Of a stretch of 64,000 nt of DNA, positions 17,152 to 26,271 are shown in pieces. Below the pieces are notes generated by a model. That model was not told the DNA's origin. It was given only the letters and a program-made list of their open reading frames with translations, and did not search any database. This stretch comes from Chitinophaga alhagiae. Lineage in GTDB: Bacteria > Bacteroidota > Bacteroidia > Chitinophagales > Chitinophagaceae. The first letter of the stretch is position 1; each line of letters begins with the position of its first letter. Location of the stretch: assembly GCF_003568665.1 (NCBI RefSeq), contig NZ_QXMH01000002.1, positions 1,178,001-1,242,000 on the forward strand, written 5' to 3'. Both the position numbers and the translations under genes were made by a program.

Positions 17152-17817
17152 ATGTCCAATACCGCAACACAGCTACTGAGCTTTACCGTTCTTATACCGC
17201 TGATAATGGGGCTGGCACGGATGAACCGTGTCCGTGCCAGCTTCCATCCTTTTTTACTTTTCCTGCTGCTGGCCTTCACCGCTGAAGTGGTGAGCGAGAT
17301 CAGCATCCACCTCACCAAAGACAACCGCATTCCCAGCAACATCTACATACTGCTCGAAGCAGGCATCATCCTCTACCTTTTTTATACCTGGGGTTTCCTC
17401 AAAAAAAGAAAGTGGCTGTTTGCGGCGCTGGCCGCTACCTACCTGGTTACATGGGTAGTGGAGAACATCTGCATGGGGGTGCTGGCCAACGGTTTCTCTT
17501 CTTACTTCGTGATCCTTTATTCCCTTACTACCGTATTTCTTTCCATCAGCGAGATCAACGCGCTGGTAACGTCTTACAGCGACAACCTTTTCCGCAATTC
17601 CAAGTTCCTCATCTGTACCGGGTTTATTGTAATTGGCGTGTACAGCCTCATTACGGAAGGGTTCATGCTGATAGACCCTGACAATTCAAAGATAGGCCGG
17701 CAGATATTCGAGATTTTTGCGTTTATCAATGCATTCGTTAATATTGTTTACGCTGTGGCCGTTTATTTTATGCCCGTCAGGGACGACTATTACTTTTCCA
17801 AGCGGTTTAAAGCGTAA
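17152..17817 (+). CDS. Multi-pass membrane protein linked to a histidine kinase
   Basis: About seven hydrophobic segments cover nearly all 221 residues, for example LLSFTVLIPLIMGLA, FLLFLLLAFTAEVVSEI, IYILLEAGIILYLFY and FLICTGFIVIGVYSLI. No soluble domain is present. The gene lies 6 bp before the kinase gene. The kinase has only one membrane helix and no sensor domain, so this protein is a candidate signal-input partner; that is inference from position. No known family is assigned. Confidence 0.72.
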   Translation: MSNTATQLLSFTVLIPLIMGLARMNRVRASFHPFLLFLLLAFTAEVVSEISIHLTKDNRIPSNIYILLEAGIILYLFYTWGFLKKRKWLFAALAATYLVTWVVENICMGVLANGFSSYFVILYSLTTVFLSISEINALVTSYSDNLFRNSKFLICTGFIVIGVYSLITEGFMLIDPDNSKIGRQIFEIFAFINAFVNIVYAVAVYFMPVRDDYYFSKRFKA

Positions 17818-17823
17818 GGCCCC

Positions 17824-18564
17824 ATGGAAGAAAGGATCGTTTATACCACCGTATTTCTGTGCTCGCTGCTGGCGGTGATCATTACCTTTTTTATTGTGTC
17901 CATCATCCGTTACCACCGCCGTTACATCCGCCTGCAGCGGGAGCGTATCACGGCGGAGATACGCCTGCTGGAGAACGAGCGCAAGCGTATTGCCACAGAC
18001 CTGCATGACAGCCTGGGCCCGCTGCTCTCCACCGTAAAGCTCAACATCAGCAGCGTGGAAGTGCCGGACGTGCGGGATAAGGCGGTGATCGCCAAATCAG
18101 GCAGGTACATAGATGAAATTGTGACCTCCATGCGGCAGATCTCCCACAACCTGCTGCCCAACACGCTGGAAAGAAAAGGCCTGCAGGATGCCATCCGTGA
18201 ATTTTACAAGTTGCTGGGGCAGCAGGAACGTATGGAACTGCGGGTGTATGCCGTGAACGATATTACGCCCAACCCGGAAAGGGACATCCATATTTTCCGC
18301 ATTACGCAAGAGATCATTCACAATACCCTCAAACACGCCGGCGCCTCCGTGCTGGAAATCGGTTTCAGCGAAGACGACAAAGAGCTGCTGGTGCTGGCGC
18401 AAGACAACGGTAAAGGTTTTGACGTGGAAAAGAGCCGCCGCAACTCCCGCGGGCTGGGGCTGAAAAGCCTGGAAATACGTACAGACATCCTGCACGGCCA
18501 TCTCTCCATCCATTCCGCTCCCGGCCGGGGCACCCGCTATTATATCAGGATACCTCTGGGATAA
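17824..18564 (+). CDS. Sensor histidine kinase, NarX/DegS-like (HisKA_3)
   Basis: One membrane helix (residues 8-28) and a short coiled stretch lead into a HisKA_3 dimerisation domain with phospho-acceptor His61 in RIATDLHDSLGPLLS. A HATPase domain follows: N-box ITQEIIHNTLKHA, G1 box DNGKGFD and G2 box RGLGLKSLEIR. At 246 residues it has no periplasmic sensor. It should phosphorylate the LuxR/NarL regulator encoded 40 bp downstream. Confidence 0.93.
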   Translation: MEERIVYTTVFLCSLLAVIITFFIVSIIRYHRRYIRLQRERITAEIRLLENERKRIATDLHDSLGPLLSTVKLNISSVEVPDVRDKAVIAKSGRYIDEIVTSMRQISHNLLPNTLERKGLQDAIREFYKLLGQQERMELRVYAVNDITPNPERDIHIFRITQEIIHNTLKHAGASVLEIGFSEDDKELLVLAQDNGKGFDVEKSRRNSRGLGLKSLEIRTDILHGHLSIHSAPGRGTRYYIRIPLG

Positions 18565-18604
18565 TTCGTATATTTGTCAGCACCTCAAATCCTACATTAG
18601 CGGC

Positions 18605-19273
18605 ATGAACTATGATATCCGCCTCGCAGTTGCAGACGATCACGAAATCTTCCTGGACGGGCTGGCGCTGATGCTTTCCCGGCAGGAGAACATCATACTC
18701 GCGGGCCAGGCCGCAGACGGCCGGGAGCTGCTGGAACTGGTGGAAAAGGAGAATCCCGATGTGATCATGACAGACATCAAGATGCCCCGGATGGACGGTA
18801 TTGCCGCCACCCGAGAGCTGATACGCCGCAACCCCGACGCGCGCATTATTGCCCTTTCCATGTTTGATGAAGAAGACCAGATCGTTGAAATGCTGGAAGC
18901 CGGCGCCAAAGGCTACCTGCTGAAGAACGCGGACAAACAGGAGATACTGGAGGCCATTGCGCATGTGTATGAAGACAAGGTGTACTATTGCAAAAGCACT
19001 TCCGCCAAGCTGGCCGGCATGATAGCCCGCAGCAGGTTCAACCCCCACAAACCCCGCGAAGTGGTCACTTTTACAGACCGCGAGCAGGAGATCATCCGCC
19101 TCATTTGCCAGCAAATGACCGCCCGCCAGATAGGTGACCGCATCTTTCTCAGCAAACGCACCGTAGAGGGCTACCGCACCCGCATCCTCGAAAAAATGAA
19201 CGTGCGCAATACCGCGGGCGTGGTCATGTACGCGCTCAAAAACAACCTGATCCGCGAAGAGGAGCTGCTCTAA
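18605..19273 (+). CDS. NarL/FixJ-family response regulator
   Basis: The receiver domain has the acidic pocket ADDHE (D11/D12), phospho-acceptor Asp57 (VIMTDIKMPRMDG), Ser in IIALSM and Lys in GYLLKNA. The C-terminal LuxR-type helix-turn-helix (residues 155-215) is FTDREQEIIRLICQQMTARQIGDRIFLSKRTVEGYRTRILEKMN. It is the partner of the kinase just upstream. Half-sites seen upstream of 23401 are one possible target, not proven. It converges with the large modular protein gene. Confidence 0.94.
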   Translation: MNYDIRLAVADDHEIFLDGLALMLSRQENIILAGQAADGRELLELVEKENPDVIMTDIKMPRMDGIAATRELIRRNPDARIIALSMFDEEDQIVEMLEAGAKGYLLKNADKQEILEAIAHVYEDKVYYCKSTSAKLAGMIARSRFNPHKPREVVTFTDREQEIIRLICQQMTARQIGDRIFLSKRTVEGYRTRILEKMNVRNTAGVVMYALKNNLIREEELL

Positions 19274-19300
19274 AAAAGAGGGCGCCCACGCGGGGCGCCC
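19272..19300 (-). terminator. Rho-independent terminator for the large modular protein gene
   Basis: Read on the minus strand, GGGCGCCCC is followed by a short loop and GGGCGCCC, then TCTTTTTTA. It begins about 25 bp past the stop codon at 19325, and its T-run reaches the stop of the convergent response regulator gene. Confidence 0.85.
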
Positions 19301-19324
19301 ATGGCAGATCGGTGCTCGGTTGTA

Positions 19325-22300
19325 CTAAAACCCTAATGTTTCTGCCTGAAGATTTACCGTATTCCAGTCGCTCACAGATACCACCAGGTCATGGTTGCCC
19401 GGCAGTTGCAGCGCTACTTTTTTGTTGACCGGCGTATTGGCCGTTTTATTCACGGAAAAGGCTTTCACTTCCACATTTTTCAGGGAGCTGCGGTTACCCA
19501 GCCTGAACAGGCTGAGGTCTGGCGCCACGGTAATGTCCGCCTCCGTGGCGGGGCCGCCGCCTACACCGCTGATGGCCAGTGAGCGCACCTGGTTGCCTAC
19601 CAGTTTGGAGAAGGTAACGGTGAACTCTTTTTCCGCATGCGGCGCAAAACGTACCTGGGAAGCGTCTGCGTTCATCATCAGCGTATCCCGGTGGCCGGGC
19701 TGGGTGGGCACGTTTTCCAGCTTAACAGTAGTGCCGTCTGGCATGATGCTGTTGAAGGTGTACGTGCCGCTGCCATTGCCTACAATGTGCCGCGTGTAGC
19801 TCCGGTCTACCGGCAGCAGGTAGGCGCCGGGCACCAGGTAGCAGGGGTGGGAGTCCGGCACTTCGCTGTAGATGCTGTTGTTGAAGCGGCCTACGCGCAG
19901 GCCGTTCTCATCCAGTATTTCCAGGTCTGCCGGGCTCAGCAGGAAGTCGATAATGAAGCTGGTGAGGCCGAAGGGGCCGGAGAAAGGCAGGTCATGGTCT
20001 GCCAGCAGGTAATCTCCGTTGCTCATCTGGCCCAGCGTAATGTTATCGCTGCTGGAGAACTGTATGCTTGTACCGCCGTCAAAATAATCGTAGTGCAGCA
20101 TGCCGCCGTCCATACGGAACTTGAGGCGGCAGTTGGGATCGTTCTGGTGGTTGCAGTCCCAGCAATAGAGTTCCACCCCGTCAAGGCTGGCCGTAGTGGT
20201 AGAGCCGTCTGCGCTCAGTTTGGGGCCGGGGTGGCCTTCCGGGTATACAAAGCGGTAGGGCATGAGGCAGTGGCTGGAGCTGAGGCCGTCCATATAGCCC
20301 GCGTCCCATATAGCGCCGGAGGGTATGAAGAACAGGAGGGGCGCCACGTTGCGGTCGCAACCGGTGAGGAACACCTTTTCAATTTCACGGGCCGTTTTTT
20401 CCACGCGGGCAATTTCCTGCCGGCTCTGGTCATGGAAGTGGATGAGGCTTTCGCGGCTGAGCAGCTTGCCGTGTATGGCGGTGAGCTGTTTATGAATGCT
20501 GGCCTTGGTCACAGAGAACGCATCGTTTTCCCCTTTCCATAATTTGTCTGCCACAAAGCTGGCCATAGACGTGCAGAAGCCGGTGGCCAGGCCGCCGTTG
20601 CCGGTGCCTTTGAGGAAGTGCTCGTAGAAGATGTAATAGGCGCCGGTGAGAATGGGGTGCCCGAAGATGGGGTCCAGCAGCTCGTGCCATACCTCGGCGG
20701 TGCCGAAGGTGTCTTCAAACGTACCCCAGTCCGGCACGCCGTCTGTAGGGTTCTTGAAAGGCAGGTTGTTAGCGCCGTAGGTGAACGGGATTTCCAGTAT
20801 ACGCGGTTTGGCGGCGGTGCGCGTGTTGCTCACCAGCCCGTCAGGGTTCCTGACGGCCACGGTGACCGTACCGCCGCTGCTGCCGGTACCGCCGGTGCCG
20901 GGCATGCGGAACACCACCTGCGTGGCGGTAACGCTGCTGGCGGGTATGGCGGCGCCGTTGATGAGCACGGAAGCGCCGGTGAGGAAGGCCTTGCCGGTGA
21001 TGGTCACGTCCGCATTAGGCGGCAGGCTGGCGGGCAGTGTGTCCAGCTGCGGTTTTACGCGGATGGGCACGCGGTTGCTCTCCGTACCGTCAGACGCGCG
21101 CCTGACGTACACAGACTTCTGGCCGCCCGCAATGTTGAGCGGCACGGTCACGGAAATGCTTTCGTCTGCGTTGATGGTGGGCACCAGGGTGGCCACGCCT
21201 TCTATCACCACGCGGTCGTTATTGGCGAACTGCGAGCCGCGCAGGGTTATTTTGTTGCCGGGGAATACCTCGGAGGGGTTGATCTCTGTTACAAAAGGCC
21301 GGGTGAGCAGTTCTTCCCAGGCGTCTTCACTGAACTGGAAGAAGCGGTTTTCCGCGTCGCGGCCGGCGAGGGAAGCGTCTGGCCCGGTGCCGCCGGGCTG
21401 GCCTTTGGAGCCGTTGTGGCCGTTGCGGCCGTCTTTACAGGTTTCCCCGTTGCCGCTGCGGCCGCCAATGCCGCCGTTGCCGCCTTCTCCGCCGCTGCCT
21501 CCGCGGCCGCGCTGGCCGCCTTGGTTCTTGAGGCGGAAGGCGTTGTTGGTAACGGTGGAGGCCAGGGTACCGTCCAGCACGCCAATGGTGATATTGCCAC
21601 CGGCGCCGCCGTTGCCGCCGCGCCCGCCGTCTCCGCCACGGCCGCCGTTGCCGCCGTCTCCACCGTCTCCCGGGTCGCTAACACAGTGCCAGCCAAATAC
21701 CCATATCCTTTTACCGCCGGCGCCGTCCGCGCCGTCTCCTCCGCGCCCGCCGCGCTGGCCGGCGCCGCCTTTAATGCCGTCTTCCCCGTTGAGGTCAAGA
21801 TTGGGAATGTTGGTGAGGTCTTTCACCCACATTTCCAGCGCGGGAGCGTTGCGCCCGCCGGCGCCGGCAATGCCTTCGGAGCCGGGTTGGCCGTTGGCCC
21901 CGTCCAGCCCGTCGCGCGAGTCATGTTTGGTATGGATGCCGTTCCAGCCCTGGCCGTTGAGGCCGTCGTCATTCAACCGCGGCGGGGTGGAGCCGCCGGG
22001 CCGCCGCCAGGTAATGGTGGCGTTGGCGCCGCAGATCACTTTTTCTGCTATGATGTAGAGCTTTTCCACGTCTGGCTCAATGATCAGCTGCGTGTTGGTG
22101 AGGTCCAGCACGCCGGCAATGATCACGGAAGAGCCTACCGGCAGCGTCACCATTTTAATGGGCTTGGGCGGCTGCGTGAGCATGGGCCAGGCTTCCGGTT
22201 TGCGGGCGGCTATCTGCTGCAGGAAGGTTTCCTTGTTATTGAGCCGCAGGCCGGTGCCGCTGAGCTGCACTACCTCGCTGAGGCTCACGCCGGGGCGGAA

Positions 22301-23401
22301 AGCGGCCAGCGTGGGACTGTTGCGGATCACGTCTTTAGGCAGGCGTACGCCCGTGCGGTTCAGGATGGTGAGGTTGTCTAACCGGCCGGAGAGGCCTGTG
22401 GCGCCAATGGTATTAACAGGCGTGATGCGCCCCGGCGCAGGCTGTGCCGCTTCGGTGGCGGCTTTGAGCACGGCGCTGCTGTTGCGGTTGGGCAGGTAGC
22501 GGGCCAGTTGCTCTTTTTTCTGCGCGGCCGTCAGTTTTTTGAAGCTGCCGGCAATGTTGCCCCAGTTCACGTCTATGATCCTGGTTTTGCGCGGGGCTAC
22601 CAGCAGCTTGCCCTTGGGAATGGCAGTGGGCACTTTGACCTGCAGGGTAGACAGGTCGCTGATCTTTTCCACGCCGGCCGCGTTCATGATCTCCTTGATG
22701 GGCTGCAGGCGGGCGCGGCTTTCGTCAAGACTGGCAATCACGGATACCAGCGCACCCGCCCCGATCTTGTTTTTGATGCTGGTCTCCAGGATCTTGGCAT
22801 CCCTTACCCGCTTGTTCCAGGCGGTGGCGGTGAAGGCGCCTTCGCGGATGGTGATGTTGCCGATCTTGCCCTTGAACTGGTAGCTTTTGCCGTCCATGCC
22901 CGCGCCGGCCCTGAAGCCGAGCTGGCCCACCGGTTCCAGGGCGCCGGTGGTTTTGGAAGTGGCCACTGATTTGTCGTTCACCTCCAGCGTCATTTTGCCC
23001 GCCGCATCGCGGGAGAAACGCACGCGGTAAACCTTGCCGGGCGCCAGCGGGGTTTTGGCCGCCAGGCTTTGCCAGCCGGAACCTTTAATGTTCACGCTGC
23101 CGGTGAGCAACCCTTTATTGTCAATGAAAAGAGCGGCGGGAGGGGACTGTGACTCCATGATGTTCTGCCGCCCGCCGGTAACGGCTTCGGGAGTGATCAC
23201 AGCTTCCAGGGTAAAAGCGCCGCTGGTTTCCAGCCCCGGAATACGGCCCATGTTGATGAAGCCTTTCTTGATCAAAAATTCGTCTTCTTTGGTGGAATGG
23301 GAGATGCTGCCATTCATGGTGATGGGCGTGCCGAGGGAGGAGCCGTCAAATGCTCCGTTGTTTTCCGCACGCACAAACAGCAGCGTTTTAAGCTGTTCCA
23401 T
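19325..23401 (-). CDS. Large modular protein: LamG-like, Gly-rich, two IPT/TIG, papain-like domain
   Basis: The start is placed at the ATG giving MEQLKTLLFVRAENNG (1358 residues); an 18-codon extension is possible. No signal peptide or lipobox is seen at either start. Order (numbered from this ATG): LamG/concanavalin-like beta domain about 15-195; helical and beta linker to 480; Gly-rich region 480-685 with GGxGGx and GDGG repeats; two IPT/TIG domains (702-783 and 787-865). Next is a domain with Cys943 in GGLATGFCTSMASF, His1044 in SSHCLMPYRF and Asp1082 in YCWDCNHQND, an order that fits a papain-like Cys-His-Asp site. A beta-rich C-terminus follows; no type 9 sorting domain is obvious. Its function and export route are unknown. 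It shares a 182-bp intergenic region with an S9 peptidase gene. Confidence 0.8.
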   Translation of the reverse strand: MEQLKTLLFVRAENNGAFDGSSLGTPITMNGSISHSTKEDEFLIKKGFINMGRIPGLETSGAFTLEAVITPEAVTGGRQNIMESQSPPAALFIDNKGLLTGSVNIKGSGWQSLAAKTPLAPGKVYRVRFSRDAAGKMTLEVNDKSVATSKTTGALEPVGQLGFRAGAGMDGKSYQFKGKIGNITIREGAFTATAWNKRVRDAKILETSIKNKIGAGALVSVIASLDESRARLQPIKEIMNAAGVEKISDLSTLQVKVPTAIPKGKLLVAPRKTRIIDVNWGNIAGSFKKLTAAQKKEQLARYLPNRNSSAVLKAATEAAQPAPGRITPVNTIGATGLSGRLDNLTILNRTGVRLPKDVIRNSPTLAAFRPGVSLSEVVQLSGTGLRLNNKETFLQQIAARKPEAWPMLTQPPKPIKMVTLPVGSSVIIAGVLDLTNTQLIIEPDVEKLYIIAEKVICGANATITWRRPGGSTPPRLNDDGLNGQGWNGIHTKHDSRDGLDGANGQPGSEGIAGAGGRNAPALEMWVKDLTNIPNLDLNGEDGIKGGAGQRGGRGGDGADGAGGKRIWVFGWHCVSDPGDGGDGGNGGRGGDGGRGGNGGAGGNITIGVLDGTLASTVTNNAFRLKNQGGQRGRGGSGGEGGNGGIGGRSGNGETCKDGRNGHNGSKGQPGGTGPDASLAGRDAENRFFQFSEDAWEELLTRPFVTEINPSEVFPGNKITLRGSQFANNDRVVIEGVATLVPTINADESISVTVPLNIAGGQKSVYVRRASDGTESNRVPIRVKPQLDTLPASLPPNADVTITGKAFLTGASVLINGAAIPASSVTATQVVFRMPGTGGTGSSGGTVTVAVRNPDGLVSNTRTAAKPRILEIPFTYGANNLPFKNPTDGVPDWGTFEDTFGTAEVWHELLDPIFGHPILTGAYYIFYEHFLKGTGNGGLATGFCTSMASFVADKLWKGENDAFSVTKASIHKQLTAIHGKLLSRESLIHFHDQSRQEIARVEKTAREIEKVFLTGCDRNVAPLLFFIPSGAIWDAGYMDGLSSSHCLMPYRFVYPEGHPGPKLSADGSTTTASLDGVELYCWDCNHQNDPNCRLKFRMDGGMLHYDYFDGGTSIQFSSSDNITLGQMSNGDYLLADHDLPFSGPFGLTSFIIDFLLSPADLEILDENGLRVGRFNNSIYSEVPDSHPCYLVPGAYLLPVDRSYTRHIVGNGSGTYTFNSIMPDGTTVKLENVPTQPGHRDTLMMNADASQVRFAPHAEKEFTVTFSKLVGNQVRSLAISGVGGGPATEADITVAPDLSLFRLGNRSSLKNVEVKAFSVNKTANTPVNKKVALQLPGNHDLVVSVSDWNTVNLQAETLGF

Positions 23402-23475
23402 AATGTGTGCTTTTTTGGGGTTATGAAATGAGGTATGCGGGATATGGTCGAACATAAAGGTAGGCGTTTTTCAGA

Positions 23476-23500
23476 TACGCGGGGTGCGTACTACTACGCA
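23476..23500. promoter_or_regulatory. Cluster of three TACGC/GCGTA half-sites
   Basis: TACGC at 23476, GCGTA at 23486 and TACGC at 23495 alternate in orientation at 10- and 9-bp steps. The last two form the palindrome TGCGTA-CTAC-TACGCA (23485-23500). The cluster sits between the divergent large-protein and S9-peptidase genes and looks like an operator for a dimeric regulator. Confidence 0.5.
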
Positions 23501-23583
23501 AGTTTTGCCGCTTTTTTACGGCTGTTTGTTTTATTTTAGCCGGATATTGCTGATTTTAGCTGAAATCTAAATCTGTTTCTGCC

Positions 23584-25989
23584 ATGAGAAAATATGTACT
23601 ATCCCTTTGCCTGCTGGCAGGGCTTGCCGCCCATGCCCAGGACAATGTAACCTATCAAAGACCGCCCGCCGTACTGGAAGAGCTACTGCTGGCCAAACCC
23701 ACGCCCTCCGTCAGCGTAGGCAGGGGCGGGGAGTGGATGATACTCACCGAGCGCAATTCTTATGAACCGGTGGAAGAGCTGGCACAGCCGGAGCTGCGCA
23801 TAGCCGGCCTGCGGCTCAACCCGCGCAACTTCGGGCCCAGCAGGGAGGCCTACGGCGTGGGGCTGCAACTGAAAAACATCCGCACCAAAGAAGTGTTCAC
23901 CATCAGCGGCCTGCCCGCGGAGCCGCGTATTTCCCGCCTGGGCTGGAGCGGGGATGGTAAACGCGCCGCTTTCCTCCACAGTGAAAATGATCGTATAGAC
24001 ATTTACGTTATAGACATTGCGGCCCACGCCGCGCGCAAGATCAACACCGCGCCGGTAAACGCCTCCATGGGCGCAGCGTATGTCTGGGCAGGCAACGATG
24101 CGCTGGTATACAAGACCGTGCCTGCCGGTACCGGCGCATTGCCGGTGCGGCCCGCCGCCCCCAAAGGCCCGGTGGTACAGGAAAGCAAAGGCAGGGCCGC
24201 CGCTTCCCGCACGTACCAGGACCTTATCAAAAGCCCGTACGATGAAACGCTCTTCGCCTATATCACCACCTCACAGCTGGTGCTGAACAACCTGCAATCG
24301 GAAAAGGCAATCGGCGCCCCGGCCATTTATGCCAGCATGTCCGTTTCGCCAGATAAACAATACCTGCTGCTGCGCCGTATAGAAAAACCGTTCTCTTACC
24401 TGGTGCCCGCTTACGGCTTCCCTTCCACCACGCTGGTAACAGACCTGGAAGGCGCGGAAAAGAAAGTGCTGGCCAAAACGCCCTCTTCCGAAGGCGCCCC
24501 CATCGGGTTTGACGACGTGATGGACGTGCCCCGCGGTTTTAACTGGAAAGATGATGAAGCCCATACCATTACCTATATCAAGGCGCTGGACGGCGGCCTG
24601 GGCCGCAAAAAAGCCCCCTTCCGGGATGGATTGTACGCCGTAGATGCCGCCGCCGGCGGGGAGCCGAAAGAGCTGTTCCGTACACAGCGCCGTTTCAGGC
24701 GCGTAATATGGGGCAGCACCCCGGAATTGGCGCTGGTATATGAATCCATGTTCGCGGACCGGCGGGAACGTATCAGCACCTTCAACGGGGTAACCGGCCG
24801 GCTGGATTCCCTTTTTGAAAAAAGCAGCAACGACGCCTACAGCGATATCGGCACGCCCTTCACCACCTACAACCAGTATGACGAGCGCGTATTGTTCGTG
24901 CAGAAGAACGGGGAACTGCTGCTCAATGCGGACGGCGCGTCCCCGGAGGGAGACATGCCCCTGGTGCAAAGCTATAACCTGAAAACCCGCAAGGCTACCG
25001 TACTCTGGCGTTGCCAGGCGCCTTATTACGAGCGGGTGATAGATGCGCCAGACCCTTCAAAGCTCATCATGCTCACCCTGCGGGAAAGCGCTACGGACGT
25101 GCCCAACTACTACATCCGCGACCTGCGCAAGCGCTCCGCCATCGGCACGCCCATTACGGACTTTACCAATCCCTACAAGGCCATGGAAGGCGTGAGCAAA
25201 CAAAAGATATCCTACAAAAGGGCAGACGGCATAGCCCTCACCGGCAACCTCTACCTGCCCAAGGGCTACGATCCTGAAAAAGACGGCCCGCTGCCGGTGT
25301 TCATCTGGGCGTACCCGCGCGAGTACAAATCCGCCGCAGACGCCGCCCAGGTGCGTGGCTCCAGGTATACGTTCACCCGTGTTGGCTACGGCGGCCCGCT
25401 GTTCTGGGTCACCCAGGGCTACGCCATCCTTGACAATGCGGAAATGCCCATTGTAGGCGAAGGCAATAAAGAACCAAACGATAATTTCATTCCCCAGCTA
25501 TATCTCAACGCGCATGCCGCCATACAGGCACTGGCAAAAATGGGCGTGGGAGACAGCACCCGCGTAGCCGTTGGCGGCCATAGTTACGGCGCGTTCATGA
25601 CCGCTAACCTCCTCGCACATACGAAGTTGTTCAGGGCCGGCATTGCCCGGAGCGGTGCCTATAACCGCACGCTTACACCCTTCGGCTTCCAGGCGGAGGA
25701 GCGCACTTACTGGCAGGCGCCGGAAGTGTACTACAACATGAGCCCCTTCAGCTTCGCAGACAAGATCAAAACACCGCTGCTGCTGATTCACGGGGAAATG
25801 GACAACAATTCCGGTACCTTCCCCATCCAGAGCGAAAGGCTGTACAACGCCATCAAGGGCCACGGCGGTACCGTGCGTTTTGTGCAGCTGCCGTTTGAAA
25901 GCCATGGTTATACCGCCAGAGAAAACCTGCTGCACATGCTGTGGGAGCAAACGCAATGGCTGAATACCTATGTGAGAGACGCCAAGTAA
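23584..25989 (+). CDS. S9 family prolyl oligopeptidase-type peptidase (glutamyl endopeptidase-like)
   Basis: A signal peptide (MRKYVLSLCLLAGLAAHAQ) is followed by a beta-propeller region to about residue 520 and an alpha/beta-hydrolase domain. The catalytic triad is Ser667 in VGGHSYGAF, Asp740 in HGEMDNNSGTF and His774 in FESHGYTARE. AYPREYKSAADAAQVRGS and the WVTQGYAILDNAEMPIVGEG stretch resemble the S9D (glutamyl endopeptidase) branch. The protein should act in the periplasm or at the cell surface. It is divergent from the large modular protein gene, and a terminator follows. Confidence 0.92.
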   Translation: MRKYVLSLCLLAGLAAHAQDNVTYQRPPAVLEELLLAKPTPSVSVGRGGEWMILTERNSYEPVEELAQPELRIAGLRLNPRNFGPSREAYGVGLQLKNIRTKEVFTISGLPAEPRISRLGWSGDGKRAAFLHSENDRIDIYVIDIAAHAARKINTAPVNASMGAAYVWAGNDALVYKTVPAGTGALPVRPAAPKGPVVQESKGRAAASRTYQDLIKSPYDETLFAYITTSQLVLNNLQSEKAIGAPAIYASMSVSPDKQYLLLRRIEKPFSYLVPAYGFPSTTLVTDLEGAEKKVLAKTPSSEGAPIGFDDVMDVPRGFNWKDDEAHTITYIKALDGGLGRKKAPFRDGLYAVDAAAGGEPKELFRTQRRFRRVIWGSTPELALVYESMFADRRERISTFNGVTGRLDSLFEKSSNDAYSDIGTPFTTYNQYDERVLFVQKNGELLLNADGASPEGDMPLVQSYNLKTRKATVLWRCQAPYYERVIDAPDPSKLIMLTLRESATDVPNYYIRDLRKRSAIGTPITDFTNPYKAMEGVSKQKISYKRADGIALTGNLYLPKGYDPEKDGPLPVFIWAYPREYKSAADAAQVRGSRYTFTRVGYGGPLFWVTQGYAILDNAEMPIVGEGNKEPNDNFIPQLYLNAHAAIQALAKMGVGDSTRVAVGGHSYGAFMTANLLAHTKLFRAGIARSGAYNRTLTPFGFQAEERTYWQAPEVYYNMSPFSFADKIKTPLLLIHGEMDNNSGTFPIQSERLYNAIKGHGGTVRFVQLPFESHGYTARENLLHMLWEQTQWLNTYVRDAK

Positions 25990-26018
25990 GGCTTGCTGTA
26001 CCGAAAATTATCAAGATA

Positions 26019-26052
26019 AAGGGCTGGCCGGTTTGAACGGCCGGCCCTTGTT
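26019..26052 (+). terminator. Terminator after S9 peptidase gene
   Basis: The hairpin AGGGCTGGCCG-GTTTGAA-CGGCCGGCCCT (one mismatch) is followed by TGTTATT. The 220 bp from here to the next gene hold no supported ORF and presumably the promoter of the beta-barrel gene. Confidence 0.78.
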
Positions 26053-26271
26053 ATTGATGCCGGCGGCGGTTTATTTATTTGCACCGCTTGCCAATGCCTG
26101 CTCCCGGCAGTTCTTTCCGCCTTTCTCATGCGGATTCTTGTTTCTTTGCTCCGCTTATCACTGCCTTTGCCCGGTTAACACCTATCCTCCCGCTGTTAAC
26201 AATTTTTCCTCCGGCGTGGCGAATGGTTCCTGTCAAAACATCGTCCAACCATTCAGAATAACCATCGTAAT

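Noticed and set aside
20618..22381. Plus-strand frames of 587 and 425 codons opposite the large modular protein
   Set aside because: They are mirror frames of GC-rich, Gly-repeat DNA; translations are low-complexity Ala/Gly/Val or Pro/Ser with no domain, while the minus-strand frame has clear domains.
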